Part shown: positions 22,049 through 32,704 of the stretch, piece after piece
Layout: each line of letters begins with the position of its first letter
How positions within the stretch are numbered: the first letter of the stretch is position 1
Assembly: GCA_037447655.1 (NCBI GenBank)
Contig: JBBHKE010002294.1
Coordinates: 27,501-91,500 of the forward strand
From: Zygnema cylindricum
Lineage: Eukaryota > Streptophyta > Zygnematophyceae > Zygnematales > Zygnemataceae
Reading direction: 5' to 3'
Length of the DNA stretch: 64,000 nucleotides
Position numbers and translations under genes: made by a program
The notes under the pieces: model-generated
What the model saw: only the letters and a program-made list of their open reading frames with translations
The model's database searches: none
Told to the model about the DNA's origin: nothing

Positions 22049-25000
22049 TCATACATCCATGTGCTTGCTTTTGAAGTGATGACTCGGGTTAGAAGCAATG
22101 GCAATGGCAGCCTGGTTATCAGACCAGATTACCTGTGGACCAACTTGCATGTATCCTAGTTCTTGTAACATGGATTTTACCCATAAGAGTTCTTTGAGGG
22201 CCGAGCTTGCTGCCATATATTCTGACTCCATTGTCGACTGTGCTGTAACCTTTTAAAGTTTGCTGCTCCAATAGCAAGTACCGTTCCCAATTTGTAGAAC
22301 GAATCCCGTGGTGGATTTCCGGCTTGGCATGTCGCCATAGCTTGCATCACTCCATGTTTGCAGCTTGACTTCTCCTCCTCCTAGAGTGAGTTGGAGATCT
22401 TTAGTTCCTGCCAAACATCTTAAGACTCTCTTTGCTGCATCAAGATCAGATTTTCTCGGATTTTTTAGACTCCTGCTCAGTACCCCGACAGCAGCAGCAA
22501 TGTCAAGACGGGTACAGTTCATGAAATATATTAAGCTTCCCACTATCTGTCTATAAGGTATTACTGTCATAGGATCATTCTCCCCTGACTCTAAATACTC
22601 GCTAACAATGACACCTGGTTTTGTCTCTTCTCCCTCTAACTTCTGCCGAAACTCCATTGGAGTTAATCATCTTTTTGCCCCTCGCATTCCGTACTCATCT
22701 AACATTTTTCCAATGGCCTCTTTTTGAGTCAATATTATTATTTTCTTATTTCTGTCCCTTTCTACCTGGATACCCAAAATATATTTTGCCTCACCGAGGT
22801 CTTTCATCTCGAACCGTGAGTTTAGAGCATTTTTTATTTTGTTAATTTCAGCCATTGATTTGCTAATTAATAGCAAATCATCTACATATACTGCTATATA
22901 CACTATCACATTTTCACCCTTGAGAACGTAGACAGAGTGATCAGAACTTATCATTTGAAATCCTAGTCTAGTCAAGAATTCATCAAGCTTTATATTCCAC
23001 CGTCTGGGGGCCTGTTTTAGGCCGTACAAAGATTTTAGCAACTTGCATACTAAGTGCTCTTTTCCTGGTTCCACATACTTTTCAGGCTGCTGCATGTAAA
23101 TGGTCTCTTCTAGTTTTCCATGCAAAAGGCCGTTTTTACATCCATCTGATGAATTTCCATATCTTCTATAGCAGCTAGGGACATCAAGATTCTAACCGTT
23201 GGAAATCTTACAACCGAAGAAAATGTTTCTTCAAAATCGATTCCTTCCTTTTGATTGTACCCTTTGGCCACAAGTCTGGCCTTATAGCGTTCAATGGTGT
23301 TATCGGGATTTAACTTCACCTTGAATACCCATTTGCTGCCGATCGCTTTTCGGTCCAGAGGAAGGTCCACAAGCTCCCATGTTTGAGCCTCCATGATCGA
23401 CTTCATTTCGTCGTTTGCCGCCTCAATCCAGTGATTCCGCTCTGGTGATGAGAAGGCCTCTTGGATGGTCAAGGGCTCCCCTGAGACTGCCGCGTAGGCA
23501 AAGTGAGAGTTTGCTTGTAGGCGGCTTCTTGATCTTCTTCCCTCCGGAAATTCTGAGGCTGAGATCATCGGATGCCGCGCATTGTGCTGATTGCACTGAT
23601 TGCGCTGGGGGCAATCCGTGTGTATTGACTGCTCTTGGTCCGTGTGGACCCGAAGTTGGTGAGGAACTTGGAGAGAGTCTGACTCCGGAGTCATTACCAG
23701 AGTTTGTGGAATCTGCGAGACAATTTCCTGCATGCAATCTAAGATGACATACTCCTGTACTTTTTGTTGCTTTTGTTGCTCTGTCATTTGAAATAAATCT
23801 ATGGAGTCTAGTTCATCCTTATGATGTTTCTAGCTACAACCATTTTCTGCCTTTCAAACACAAAGACTCTATAACCTTTTGAGTGATCATCATATCCTAA
23901 CAGAATACCCGGTAATCCCTTCGGTTCCATTTTCCATCTATCTATAGAAGTATCCAATATAAAGCATTGACTACCAAAGACTTTGAAATGGCTAACATCT
24001 GGTTTGCTACCTGTCCAGATTTCGTAAAGAGTTGATTCTATCGATCTTGATCCTATCCCATTTTTAATATAAACTGCACAATTTAGAGCCTCAGCCCAGA
24101 ATTTCGGATCCACATTTTTATCTGCGAGCATAGACCTAGAGCTTTTCGTGAGAGTTCTATTTAGTCGTTCCGACACCCCATTTTGTTCCGGTGAATACGG
24201 AACAGTCAATAGATGACTAATGCCTTCCTCGAGTAAAAAGGTTTCAAATTCTTTCGATGTATATTCACCAACATTGTCCGATCTGAGATGTAAAATAGAT
24301 GAATTATGAAGTTTTTCAGCCCATGCTTTATAGTGTTTGAAGTGACCAAACACTTCACTCTTCTCCTTCATGAAGTAAATTTCTGTAAACTTGGAGAAAT
24401 CATCTGTGAAGGTGACCATATATTTCATCCCTCCGGTAGATGGAACCTTCGCCGGACCAAAGACATCCGAATAAATTTGTTGTAAAAGTTTCGTTGACCG
24501 ATGCTCAGACTCCTTAGGAAATGGCAATCTGTGGATTTTGCCTAAAGCGCAACCATCGCAAGTTTTGACCGGCCCATCTGTGATTGATACACCCTCTATT
24601 TTTCCAGCAATGACCATTTTCCTCAAACTATCATAATTAACATGGCCTAATCTTTTATGCCACAACTCATCTGAGTGCAAAACACCGGAGTACAAAACAT
24701 CATTCTCCTTTGTATTAGCCATATCCATCGATACATCTTGCTACTATCTCTAGTACCTGTAACCGCAACCTTGCCATTTTTGCTAACAACTTGCCGACCA
24801 TTTTTCAAATTAACCTTAAAGCCTTTGCTCTCTACCAACGATGTAGAAAACAGATTTTTCTTAAAGTCAGGCACAAATAAGACATTCTGAAGAGTCCTTT
24901 CAACTGCTTTTCCTTCTACATCAACTAGTAAGGACACATCACCCACAGCACGAGTTTGGACACTCATTCCACAAGTATAATAAATATTTTTCTCCGGCGT

Positions 25001-26062
25001 TGCTTTCAGATTTTTGAAGATGGCCTTGTTCCAGCACATGTGGGCTGACGCTCCTGTATCCATTATCCATCCGGGGTCCTTTGCGCCCTCCATTGCAGCC
25101 GCAATAGCGAAGAGATCCGTATCGTCCTCCGTAGAAACCGTCAAAGTCTCGTCTTGGAGAGACGAAGAAGCCGAAAATAATGCATTTCCACGAGATGTAG
25201 TCCCCGTGAAACCTTTGTAAAACCGGCTTTGTTGCCATCCCGGCCGGTATAAACCTGTATCGTTAGCTTTTTTAAGCTTAGGACAAAATTTGTATCCATG
25301 ACCTCTCTCACTACAATAAAAGCATGCATTGTTGGATTGTCTATTTCCACCTTGATTAAACTGTCTGAACTGATTAAACTGATTCCTTTGCTGATGAAAC
25401 TGTCCTTTTCTCTCAAAGTCTGAATTAAAAGCCTCTACTTGCTCAACATTGAGAATATTAGATGTAGCTTCCTCCTCTAGTAAAATATTGATGGCTAACT
25501 GTAAAGTCCAGCTAGCTTTATCTTTTTGTTTGAGCATGTCAGATGCTCCTTTCATACTACGAGGGAGACCCCTCATGAGCAATGCCGCCTGCTGAAAAAG
25601 AGGAAACACCCCACCTGCACAAGCATGTGCATCTACAAAGATACGAAATTTGTTAGAATATTTAGCCATTGTACCGCCAGTGTACTTATAGTCCCAAATT
25701 TTCTCAGCCAATAGAAGTTCTTCCTAAACATTGGCCTTTTCATAATCACTTTTAAGAGATTTCCAGATATCAATTGCTTTTTTCATCTTTATCCGAGACA
25801 TACCTAAGTCCTCAGATATACAAAATTTCAGAATAGAATGGGCTTGCGTATTTTTCTTAGACCATGACGGATCAGATTCATCCAGCGAACCATCCAAGAT
25901 ATCCCAAAGATTGACACTTTCAAAATGTGTTTCCACCATATCCGCCCAGTAAACATACTTATCCCCGGAAAAGATAGGAATTCTTGATGAGAGGCCCATA
26001 ACCTGTTGTTCTACAACCACCGGTGCAGGTGGAGGGGCAGCAGTAGTAGTAGAAGTAGACAT
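22049..26062 (-). pseudogene. Copia-2 gag-pol polyprotein, near-complete with several frame breaks
   Basis: Gag begins MSTSTTTAAPPPAP (26062) inside the LTR and runs through the LTR end. An in-frame TAG falls near 25724, after which gag resumes. In order: CCHC knuckle CFYCSERGHGYKFC (~25310), protease WIMDTGASAHM (~25060), GAG-pre-integrase HKRLGHVNYDS...CDGCALGK (~24650-24530), integrase with SDVFGP, LRSDNVGEY and PEQNGVSER (~24470-24180, D-D-E residues present), RT with [20 protein letters not shown] and YVDDLLL (~23150-22870), RNase H with TWSDASYGD and ESEYMAASSALKE, ending near 22049. Frame breaks fall near 25715, 24700, 23795, 23115, 22660 and 22240. Every domain is present, so decay is recent and light. 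Confidence 0.88.
25993..26003 (-). other. Copia-2 primer-binding site, half-tRNA(iMet) type
   Basis: On the sense (minus) strand GGTTATGGGCC abuts the 5' LTR end ...GAACAACA. It is complementary to GGCCCATAACC in the anticodon arm of initiator tRNA-Met, not to the tRNA 3' end. This is the primer mode known for Drosophila copia and yeast Ty5. The site is read as codons (VMG) within gag. Confidence 0.7.
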
Positions 26063-26720
26063 GATACACTCTCAGAAAGCTATCAAGAATCCTACCAAAC
26101 AACTGTTCTTAAGTGCTCACCAATTCTTATACAAGCATCCAAGCCTCTCAAAACTCTATCAGAATATAGAGTAGCATAAACAATAATAACTCCCAAAGTT
26201 ATAGCACAACTGACTCGACAACACTCAAGATATAATACTCAGAAGTTTCCCAAAAACTGTCTGCAGTTTTACTACTTGGAAGTCTGGATACATAATATGC
26301 TATGAGTCCTAAGTCTTATACTTGTGTTGAACTGGCAACACCATTGTACTTGAGAGGTACATCAAACCACCAAGCTACCACTAATCTGTCAAGCTACCAT
26401 TGAGCTATCGCTAAGCTACCACTGAGCTATCACTAAGCTAACTAGAATCGTATCTATCGCAGTTGCTCTATCCTGTACAAAATCACATTAAGAATATTAG
26501 ACGTTGCGTTGTCCTCTCTGTGTTGCAGCTTCGCTGCTGCACTGCTCTGCTGCTGCGCTGCTCTGCTGTATAGCAGCTGCTCTACTGTATAGCAGTTGCT
26601 CTGCAGTATAGCAGCTGCTCTGTTGTATAGCAGCGCTACTCTATTGTATAGCAGCTGCGCTGCTCTGTCTGTAAAGCAGTTGCGCTGCTCTGAGACTGAA
26701 AGCTTTCCAAAAAGACAACA
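26004..26720 (-). repeat. Copia-2 5' LTR containing the gag start codon
   Basis: Sense-strand borders TGTTGTCTTTTTGG...GAACAACA. The gag ATG is about 59 bases before the LTR end (26062). The tandem ~19-bp array lies at 26525-26690. Confidence 0.88.
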
Positions 26721-26872
26721 CAGGATCCAATGGCATTTGTAAGAGATTTGGTTACGGCGAACGAGATTGAATTTTCGTACGTACCAACAAAAGAGGAGGC
26801 GGCTGATTTGTTGACAAAGGCTGCTACACATGATGTGTTTGAGAGGGGGCGACCGAAACTTGGATTATTTTG
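26721..26872 (+). pseudogene. Copia-1 RNase H C-terminus, displaced by Copia-2
   Basis: After the second CAGGA the Copia-1 frame continues with MAFVRDLVTANEIEFSYVP and TKEEAADLLTKAATHD (the conserved end of Copia RNase H), closing at GLF-stop. It joins the part ending at 20996, which proves Copia-2 inserted into Copia-1. Confidence 0.85.
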
Positions 26873-26906
26873 AAAAATTTGGCGACTCCGACAATCAGAG
26901 GGGGAT

Positions 26907-27556
26907 TGTTGGATTATTGTCGTTTCGCGGTATTTCCGCGAAGCGTCATACCAACTTGTTTTTTGTTTGACGCGAAGTGTCGCGTCATTAAACAAAAAGT
27001 ACGATGTCGTTTCGCTACAGTACTTTTGTTATCCGCGAAAGAAACATACTATTTCGTTTCGCGTCACTTGTTTGTTTCGTGCGCAGGTGTTACATTTTGC
27101 GTGCATGTGTGTTCGTGTGACGACACGTGTTTAAGTCAATGTTTGGATTTTGTTGGTTCGAAGGAAGATGCGTGTGCGCCTTTTTTCGTGGAACTTTCAT
27201 TGAAGAGTGCACAGTCAGCTAGGGACAGACTTCGTCGCTACGCTAAGTTCTGCTTTTCTTATCTTGTTGTCTCTTAGTGCAGGGTAGCGAGTATATATAG
27301 GCAGCAGTGTACATGTGCAGTGTATTAATTAATCAACCAATTAATCATAGAGGACTAATCTTGGAGTAGATATTATTTAAAGAGAAGAGTGAAGAGAGAG
27401 AAGAGAGAAGAGAGATGATGTAAAGAGGCTTCGGCCAAGAACACTTATAAATCTTTTTGGCTGAATATTCCTCTTGTCTTTTATGAGCTTCCGCTGTCTA
27501 ATGATTTATATTCTGTAAATTAATTTAAGTGAAACTCTTTTGCTTAAGATCCTACA
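26907..27556 (+). repeat. Copia-1 3' LTR
   Basis: Direct repeat of 16153-16801 with TG...CA ends. The two LTRs differ by scattered substitutions and a small indel cluster near the 5' end (16200 versus 26950), so the insertion is older than that of Copia-3. Contains TATATATAGG at about 27290. Confidence 0.9.
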
Positions 27557-28022
27557 CTTTTGAACTATGTTGAAAAGTAGGCTTTTTCTATTGTAGGTCT
27601 TTTGTCGGCGCCTTCATCGTAAGTTGTGTTATGGGCTTTTCATGTGATCGTCTTAAGTCGCTACTTTGATCAGCGACCGTCCGATCTTCCAAATCTGACG
27701 ATAGTCCTATCGTAAGTTGTGTTATAGGCTTTTCATGTGATCTTCTAAGATCGCTACTTTGATCAGCGACCGTCCGATCGTCCGAATTTAACTGTTTAAA
27801 TAAAAAGTCGCTCAAAACTCACAGAAAAAGATTTTTTTGTCTGGTTTTTTTTTCAAATTTAGACATGACGTTTAATTCTCTATTGATCCATGTGCAACTC
27901 AACCATGTTACTATTTTATTTCATTTTGTGGCCAATACAATATGGGTCTTAAGGGTATATTGTATTTTTTGCGTACAATAGGCATATTGTATGGGTGTAC
28001 TTTTACCTACTTTTGAACTAAG

Positions 28023-28071
28023 GTTTTAAGCGGCGAAAAAAACATTGACGCTAATAGCGATTCACGGTGTA
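28023..28071. mobile_element. MITE family A, right part of the split copy (A3)
   Basis: GTTTTAAGCGGCGAAAAA followed by the right TIR (28047-28071, GACGCTAATAGCGATTCACGG then TGTA). It completes the fragment at 15593-15770. Confidence 0.8.
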
Positions 28072-29474
28072 CTGTATAGTGGTTTCCTATGACATTGTAG
28101 ATATTTAGGGTTTGTAACGTTTTGACGTCACACTCACGTATGATATGGTCGACGTCACTAACTCCAAAAAATTACGCCATAGTTTCCCGATTTTAGTTTT
28201 TGGTCCTTTCTCACTATATTTGCCACCAAAATACGCCCAAAGGCAATAAAAAATAATATTTTTCAGAGATCTTTCATTTGATATAATTGTGAGATAGACG
28301 CGGTAATGGGGGAAGGAATGAGAAAGAGGCGCCTTCACAAACTTCGCCTTTGACGAAATGGTGTCCGTTGGTCGAGACCCCTCCATGGCCTCTGTACGGA
28401 AAAAAGTGCACGGAAAAAAGTACGAAGTGGCTGTAAACGTGCGGTGGGTTTGTTTTTTGTACTCCGCGCAGAAAAGTTTTTGAAAATCTTCGACGCGTGC
28501 AACAACGCCGGCGTATTCGTTGACAACATAAAAACTTAGTTAAAATCACATCACGAGGTGATTTGAGCAGAAGTTTGAAGGTGAGATGGAGGGACGCGAA
28601 AGTTGGTTGAAACGCGTTAGACAAAAAAAATGCAATACACCTAAATTTTCAAATTGGCGCAAATTGTATTGTGGTAATGTCATTTTTTTGGTACGGCTGA
28701 GGATTTTTTAGTTGCGGGCTAAGTTTTGGAGGAAAACGACAGAAAAAAAACCCTTACTTTCTCGCATGGGAAAGTGCCCTAAGAACTTTTAATTGATTGC
28801 GATATTTGTTTATCCGTATAACGCACCAAAACATCGTCTAAATATAGTGATGGTTTTATAATGAATTACAGTAGAGTTCAGAATCGGCTGACCGGATTTG
28901 GCCGGGTTATTCAAAAACGAAAATTAAAAAATTCGGGTACGGCCAGGTTAGGGTACCAGATTGTGACATCTGCCACATGGCAGATGTCACCGGCCGCGTT
29001 TTTTTTTTTTTTTATTCTCCATTAGTGTAGTTCATTCTATTTTTTTCTTTATTCTATTTAGGGTTATTTTCAGTGCGTTGTCTCTTAAATAGAGTTATGT
29101 ACGGTCAGTGTCAGACCGTACATAAATGTACCTTTTTAAGCTAAAAATTACAATAAATTAGTTTTAGTAACCGCAGACGCATGAGAATGTGCGTTCTAAA
29201 ATGGAAAAAAAACCAGGTCGTAAAAAATCCCGTTCCCACATATTTGTCCGACAGCCGCGTTTCGACTGTGTGAATGTACGATTTGTGTACGATTTGTCAA
29301 ATTTTGTACGGAGACTTATATTAGTAGTGTAAGTATGTTTGCGACCGACATTTATTTTTTCAAAGATCCAAATTACCATAATCAAACAATTAGAATGTAT
29401 GATTTTTTCCAAAATTTTCAAATTCTTAAATAGCGTCCACCACTGTAATTATTATTATACGCTAATCAAACTCC
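28072..29474. other. Mixed region including MITE subfamily interior; no gene
   Basis: No coding exon recognised. About 29190-29499 resembles the interior and right end of the MITE at 6611-7167; the right TIR is at 29475-29499 and no clear left TIR was found, so a truncated copy (A4) is likely. A perfect inverted repeat with 12-bp arms GTGACATCTGCC and a 4-base loop is at 28963-28990. Confidence 0.5.
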
Positions 29475-29499
29475 CACGCTAATAACGATTGGCGGTGTA
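29475..29499. mobile_element. MITE family A right terminal repeat (A4)
   Basis: CACGCTAATAACGATTGGCGG then TGTA. It lies three bases from the left TIR of the next copy at 29503, so two family members abut tail to head. Confidence 0.7.
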
Positions 29500-29502
29500 C
29501 AG

Positions 29503-29723
29503 TACACCGCGAATCGTTATTAGTGTCAAAGGTTTTTTTCGCCACTTAGAATATCTCTTCTCCGTACACACTTGTGGAATTGTGGATCTGATGGTTGCGA
29601 TCGAAAGGTAACATTCTCAGCTTCCGATTGTTGGTCTCAAATTGAAAATTCGATAAGTGTGTACAGAGAAAAGATGTTTTAAGTGGCGAAAAAACCACGA
29701 CGCTAATAGCGATTCGCGGTGTA
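29503..29723. mobile_element. MITE family A, complete 221-bp copy (A5)
   Basis: The left TIR TACACCGCGAATCGTTATTA then GTGTC and the right TIR GACGCTAATAGCGATTCGCGG then TGTA bracket a ~170-bp interior. The interior is itself partly palindromic: GCCACTTAGAATATCTCTTC near the left mirrors GAAAAGATGTTTTAAGTGGC near the right. No ORF. Confidence 0.85.
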
Positions 29724-30285
29724 ATTGTATCGTACTAATTCAGGAATCAAAATTTTTTTGAAGTTGCATCAAGATATCGTGCGAGCATTTCCAACAAGAA
29801 AATTTCCATGTTGAAATGCCCTAATGTTGAATGCAAACCGTGACCGTACAAATCAAACGATTTTGAGGTTTTTACCCTAAAAATAAAACTGACTGCTCAT
29901 GGTTATGAAGTTATGAGGCAAATTTTTCATTGTAACATATTTCACTTAGGGTATGGTTACATCAAACGAAAAAGTGAGGTTTAATACAAAATTTTGTACT
30001 TGCCCGTACCATGGCGTACTATATTTTTGTGAGTTTCTTGAAGAAGTACATTTTATTTCCAAAAACGCGATGGAAATACCATCAAAGTACAAAACATTAT
30101 TGTCACTAAAAAGTATTGATGACCAACAAAGGTTAAAGACCAAAGTCCTAAAGGACTAAAAACACAACAAAAATGCTTTAAACGCCTAAAAGGAAAGAAA
30201 ACATAAAAAAAGAAAGTACAAACAAAACTAAACTATTGAAACACTACGAACAAACCTAGACGCTCAAACTTGAAACTACGCTCAA
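29724..30285. other. AT-rich, nothing recognised
   Basis: No gene or repeat match. It would hold the 3' end of the non-LTR element on the minus strand, but no poly-A tail or target duplication could be picked out. Confidence 0.35.
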
Positions 30286-32578
30286 CTAAAAATCAGAACT
30301 ATGGATATCGTCTATATGCGCCGGTTGGCGCGGCGGTAAGTCTCGCAGTCCTCGGCCATCAATCACCACCGTGCTCTGTCGTATAATGGCCGAAGCTTGG
30401 GAACAATGAAGGGCGACAAAGATGCGTTGGCGATAGAAAGTCGACATGAGAGCTGGAGAAGGGCTGCCAGGCCCACTGACTTCGAAAGATTGTCGAGCAC
30501 AGTCACGCAAAAAGTTGTCGAAAGACGAGTCCAGGGTCCCAAATATCTCCAAAGCAAATGGTGTGAAACTATCTGCTAGGTCTGGTGCGCGTAGTCACGT
30601 TCTTTCGAAGCCGCTGCATCTCAGGCCACAACACCAGTATTTAATGCCGCGCGAGAGGAATCATGGGATCGTGTAGGGTCTGTGAGAACTACGTCCCCCG
30701 AAGTTCTCGTCGCGCCATGCAGAAAAACTAAATCCACACGAGGACCCCGTGTACCCCTAGATTGAGAACGTGGTGGTAATATGTGTGACACCTCACGCTT
30801 GACAGTGTACCCTGCTTCAGAACCTACGGCAGCGATAGCATCCCGTACCATGTCGTGCGGTGTTGTTCGCTCCCCACCATGTGAGCAACGTAGCAAATGT
30901 ACTCCGTGCTCGTCTATAGATTGACCACAAATGAAACGGGGCTTGCCTAAAAGGGAAGGGTGCGGCAAGCCAAGCCGTAAGCGAAGCGCAGTAGAAAATT
31001 GAGAAGAAGCTAAACGCAACGAAGTGAAAATTGGTGTAGCAATAAGCCAAGCTCCAGCCCAAGGCCCCGAACACGATCGAAGTCGACTCCGCGCTTCAGC
31101 CGTAGGGAGCGCCCGAAGAAGATCGTTGAATTCGGCTGCGGCGACCTTGTCGGCGATGTGTTGTTGCACGCGTGAGTGGATTCCGGTAATGAGGGAAGGG
31201 AACGCGGGAACTTCAGCTTGGGCCTCAACTGGTAAAAGCGCCTGAGAGGACAATAAAGCTTGTTGGAATGAGAGCGAACCCTCATCGACGTGAGAGACCG
31301 CATGGGCTAGAATAGGAGTGTCGTCCACGAAAAACCTTGAAGTAACAATAGATGCTACCAAAGCCCAACTCCCTAGATAAGCGGACGGTGCCAAGGTGGC
31401 TGTAGGACGTAAACCGAGACCCCCGCAAGAGACTGGTAAAACAGCTTGTCTACGAGCAAGGAGGCCTTCCGGCTGATCAAAGATACCGTGGCCGACTAGT
31501 TGATGAAGAATTCCAAAGAGCCAATCATCAAATTCGGAAAGGGAAGAAACGAAGGAATAGTTTGGAGGTAAAGTGCGGGCCAAGTACAATGGGCGTTGAG
31601 CAAAACAACGAGTTAAGATAGCAAACGCGACTTGTGAGCCCGGAAGTTTGGGAAGGTCCTCACAATGAGAAAGGTCATCTAACAAAGTGTCTTTAACAAA
31701 TTGGTTAACAAAATGAGGGGCTCCAATAGGAGAACCTAAAGCCCTTATACCCTATTGAGGAGTTGAAATACGGAATCCTGAAGGGAGAGAAAATTCGAGT
31801 GGAAGACCAGCCGGGCTCCATGCGACACATTTGGTGAATTTGACAAAAAGGTGGATTTTAGAAAGTTGCTCTACAAAATGGTGAAAGGCAGGAACAACTT
31901 GGTCCGGCGGGCCGACTATGTGAGTGTCGTCAGCAACTGAAGGGAACAAACAATTTGGAAAAGCTGTAGCCGATGCTCTAAGAGCCTGCAAGTGAGCGAG
32001 GGCAAACAAAGGGATTCTTGAGGGTCACCTTGACGAGTACCCGTTACTGATTCCAAAGTGGTAACGTCCCCCAATGGGCCTCCGATGGGATAAAGTAAAG
32101 GGCTAGGTTTGGAGTAAAACGCACGGACAAAAGGGAAAATTTGGTTAATAGGAGACGGCGCGTGTCGAAGCTCACGGAAAATGGCGTTGCGATCAACCGT
32201 GTTAAAGGCGTTGGCAATGTCGACTTGGAGAACGACCCAATTCTGATGCAAGTCAAAAATTGCTCGTAAACCGTGGACTACTGCCTCACAACCCCCTCGT
32301 GTTGCGACACCAAATTGATGTGGAGAAAATTGATCTTGGAAAGCACCTTGAAGATGTAAACACATTGATCTTGTTACAAGACGATATAAGACTTCCCCCA
32401 CAGCAATCGGTCGAACACCACCAGCAGGCTTTGAGACAGCGGCAAGACGTGCCGCCGCTAGAAGTGGGACTATAGTTGGTGGCACAACACCCCGAGCCAA
32501 TTGAGAAGCCAGTCGGAACAACAAATCAACATTACAGAAAATGAGATTACGATTCTCCAAGTATCCGGGAGAAAACAC
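30286..32578 (-). pseudogene. Non-LTR retrotransposon: RT plus restriction-like nuclease-type C-terminus (frameshifted)
   Basis: The RT domain is in 32578-31916 and continues in another frame to about 31752: KPAGGVRPIAVGEVLYRL, QFGVATRGGCEAVVHGLR, LQVDIANAFNTVDR, TGTRQGDPQ, then VADDTHIVGPP (the YxDD box as VADD). The C-terminal part (31685-30621) has a Cys/His cluster CGQSIDEHGVHLLRC, then RTTPHDMVRDAI and GPRVDLVFLHG...GDVVLTDPT. This resembles the zinc knuckle plus PD-(D/E)XK endonuclease of RLE-type LINEs. After a further frame change (30552-30286), FGTLDSSFDNFLRDCARQ and TFYRQRIFVALHCSQA look like its tail. There are no LTRs, gag or apurinic endonuclease. The RT call is strong, the nuclease call moderate. 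The 5' end is truncated or decayed. Confidence 0.75.
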
Positions 32579-32704
32579 TGACCGTCCGATTACATTTTGG
32601 TCTTCATCTGCGAAGCAATCGCTCCATCCGCCTTTGTAATGGTGAACCCACCTCGCGGAGATGAGTTCACCAACAAAAAGTCAAAAACACTCTTATGACA
32701 CAAG

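Larger units (their letters stand above)
20997..26720 (-). mobile_element. Copia-2: 5.7 kb Ty1/Copia element with half-tRNA-type primer site
   Basis: Inserted in antisense in the RNase H region of Copia-1 with target duplication CAGGA (20992-20996 and 26721-26725). Borders are TGTTGT...ACAACA. The sense strand is minus, so the 5' LTR is 26004-26720 (717 bp) and the 3' LTR is 20997-21742 (746 bp); the length difference lies mainly in a CTG/CAG-like minisatellite. A polypurine tract CTTTAGGGGAG precedes the 3' LTR. Gag begins inside the LTR. Confidence 0.9.
16153..27556 (+). mobile_element. Copia-1: full-length Ty1/Copia LTR retrotransposon, interrupted by Copia-2
   Basis: LTRs (16153-16801 and 26907-27556) begin TGTTGGATTATTG and end GATCCTACA. 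They are flanked by a 5-bp target duplication, CTTTT (16148-16152 and 27557-27561). A polypurine tract CAGAGGGGGAT precedes the 3' LTR. Domain order gag-PR-IN-RT-RH identifies Ty1/Copia. Removing Copia-2 (20997-26720 plus one TSD copy) leaves about 5.7 kb. It is the same family as Copia-5. Confidence 0.92.
15771..28022. mobile_element. Foldback (long-TIR) element B, split by Copia-1
   Basis: The left arm (15771-16152) and right arm (27557-28022) are long inverted repeats. Both outer ends read TAGTTCAAAAGTAGGT followed by CATACAATATGCCTATT, CTTAAGACCCATATTGTATT, GAGAATTAAACGTCAT and TTGATCAAAGTAGCGA. Each arm has an internal tandem duplication of about 100 bases. Without Copia-1 the element is about 0.85 kb and nearly all inverted repeat, with no ORF. 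Flanking GTTTTAAG (8 bp) suggests a hAT-like target duplication, but the ends lack a diagnostic hAT motif. Confidence 0.75.

Noticed and set aside
20997-26720. Copia-2 and Copia-1 as one composite element with long LTRs
   Set aside because: Each has its own TG...CA ends, its own 5-bp target duplication and opposite orientation, and the Copia-1 RNase H frame resumes after Copia-2.
27618-27795. CRISPR-like direct repeats with spacers
   Set aside because: Only two ~70-bp units, eukaryotic context, and they are the tandem duplication in the right arm of foldback element B.
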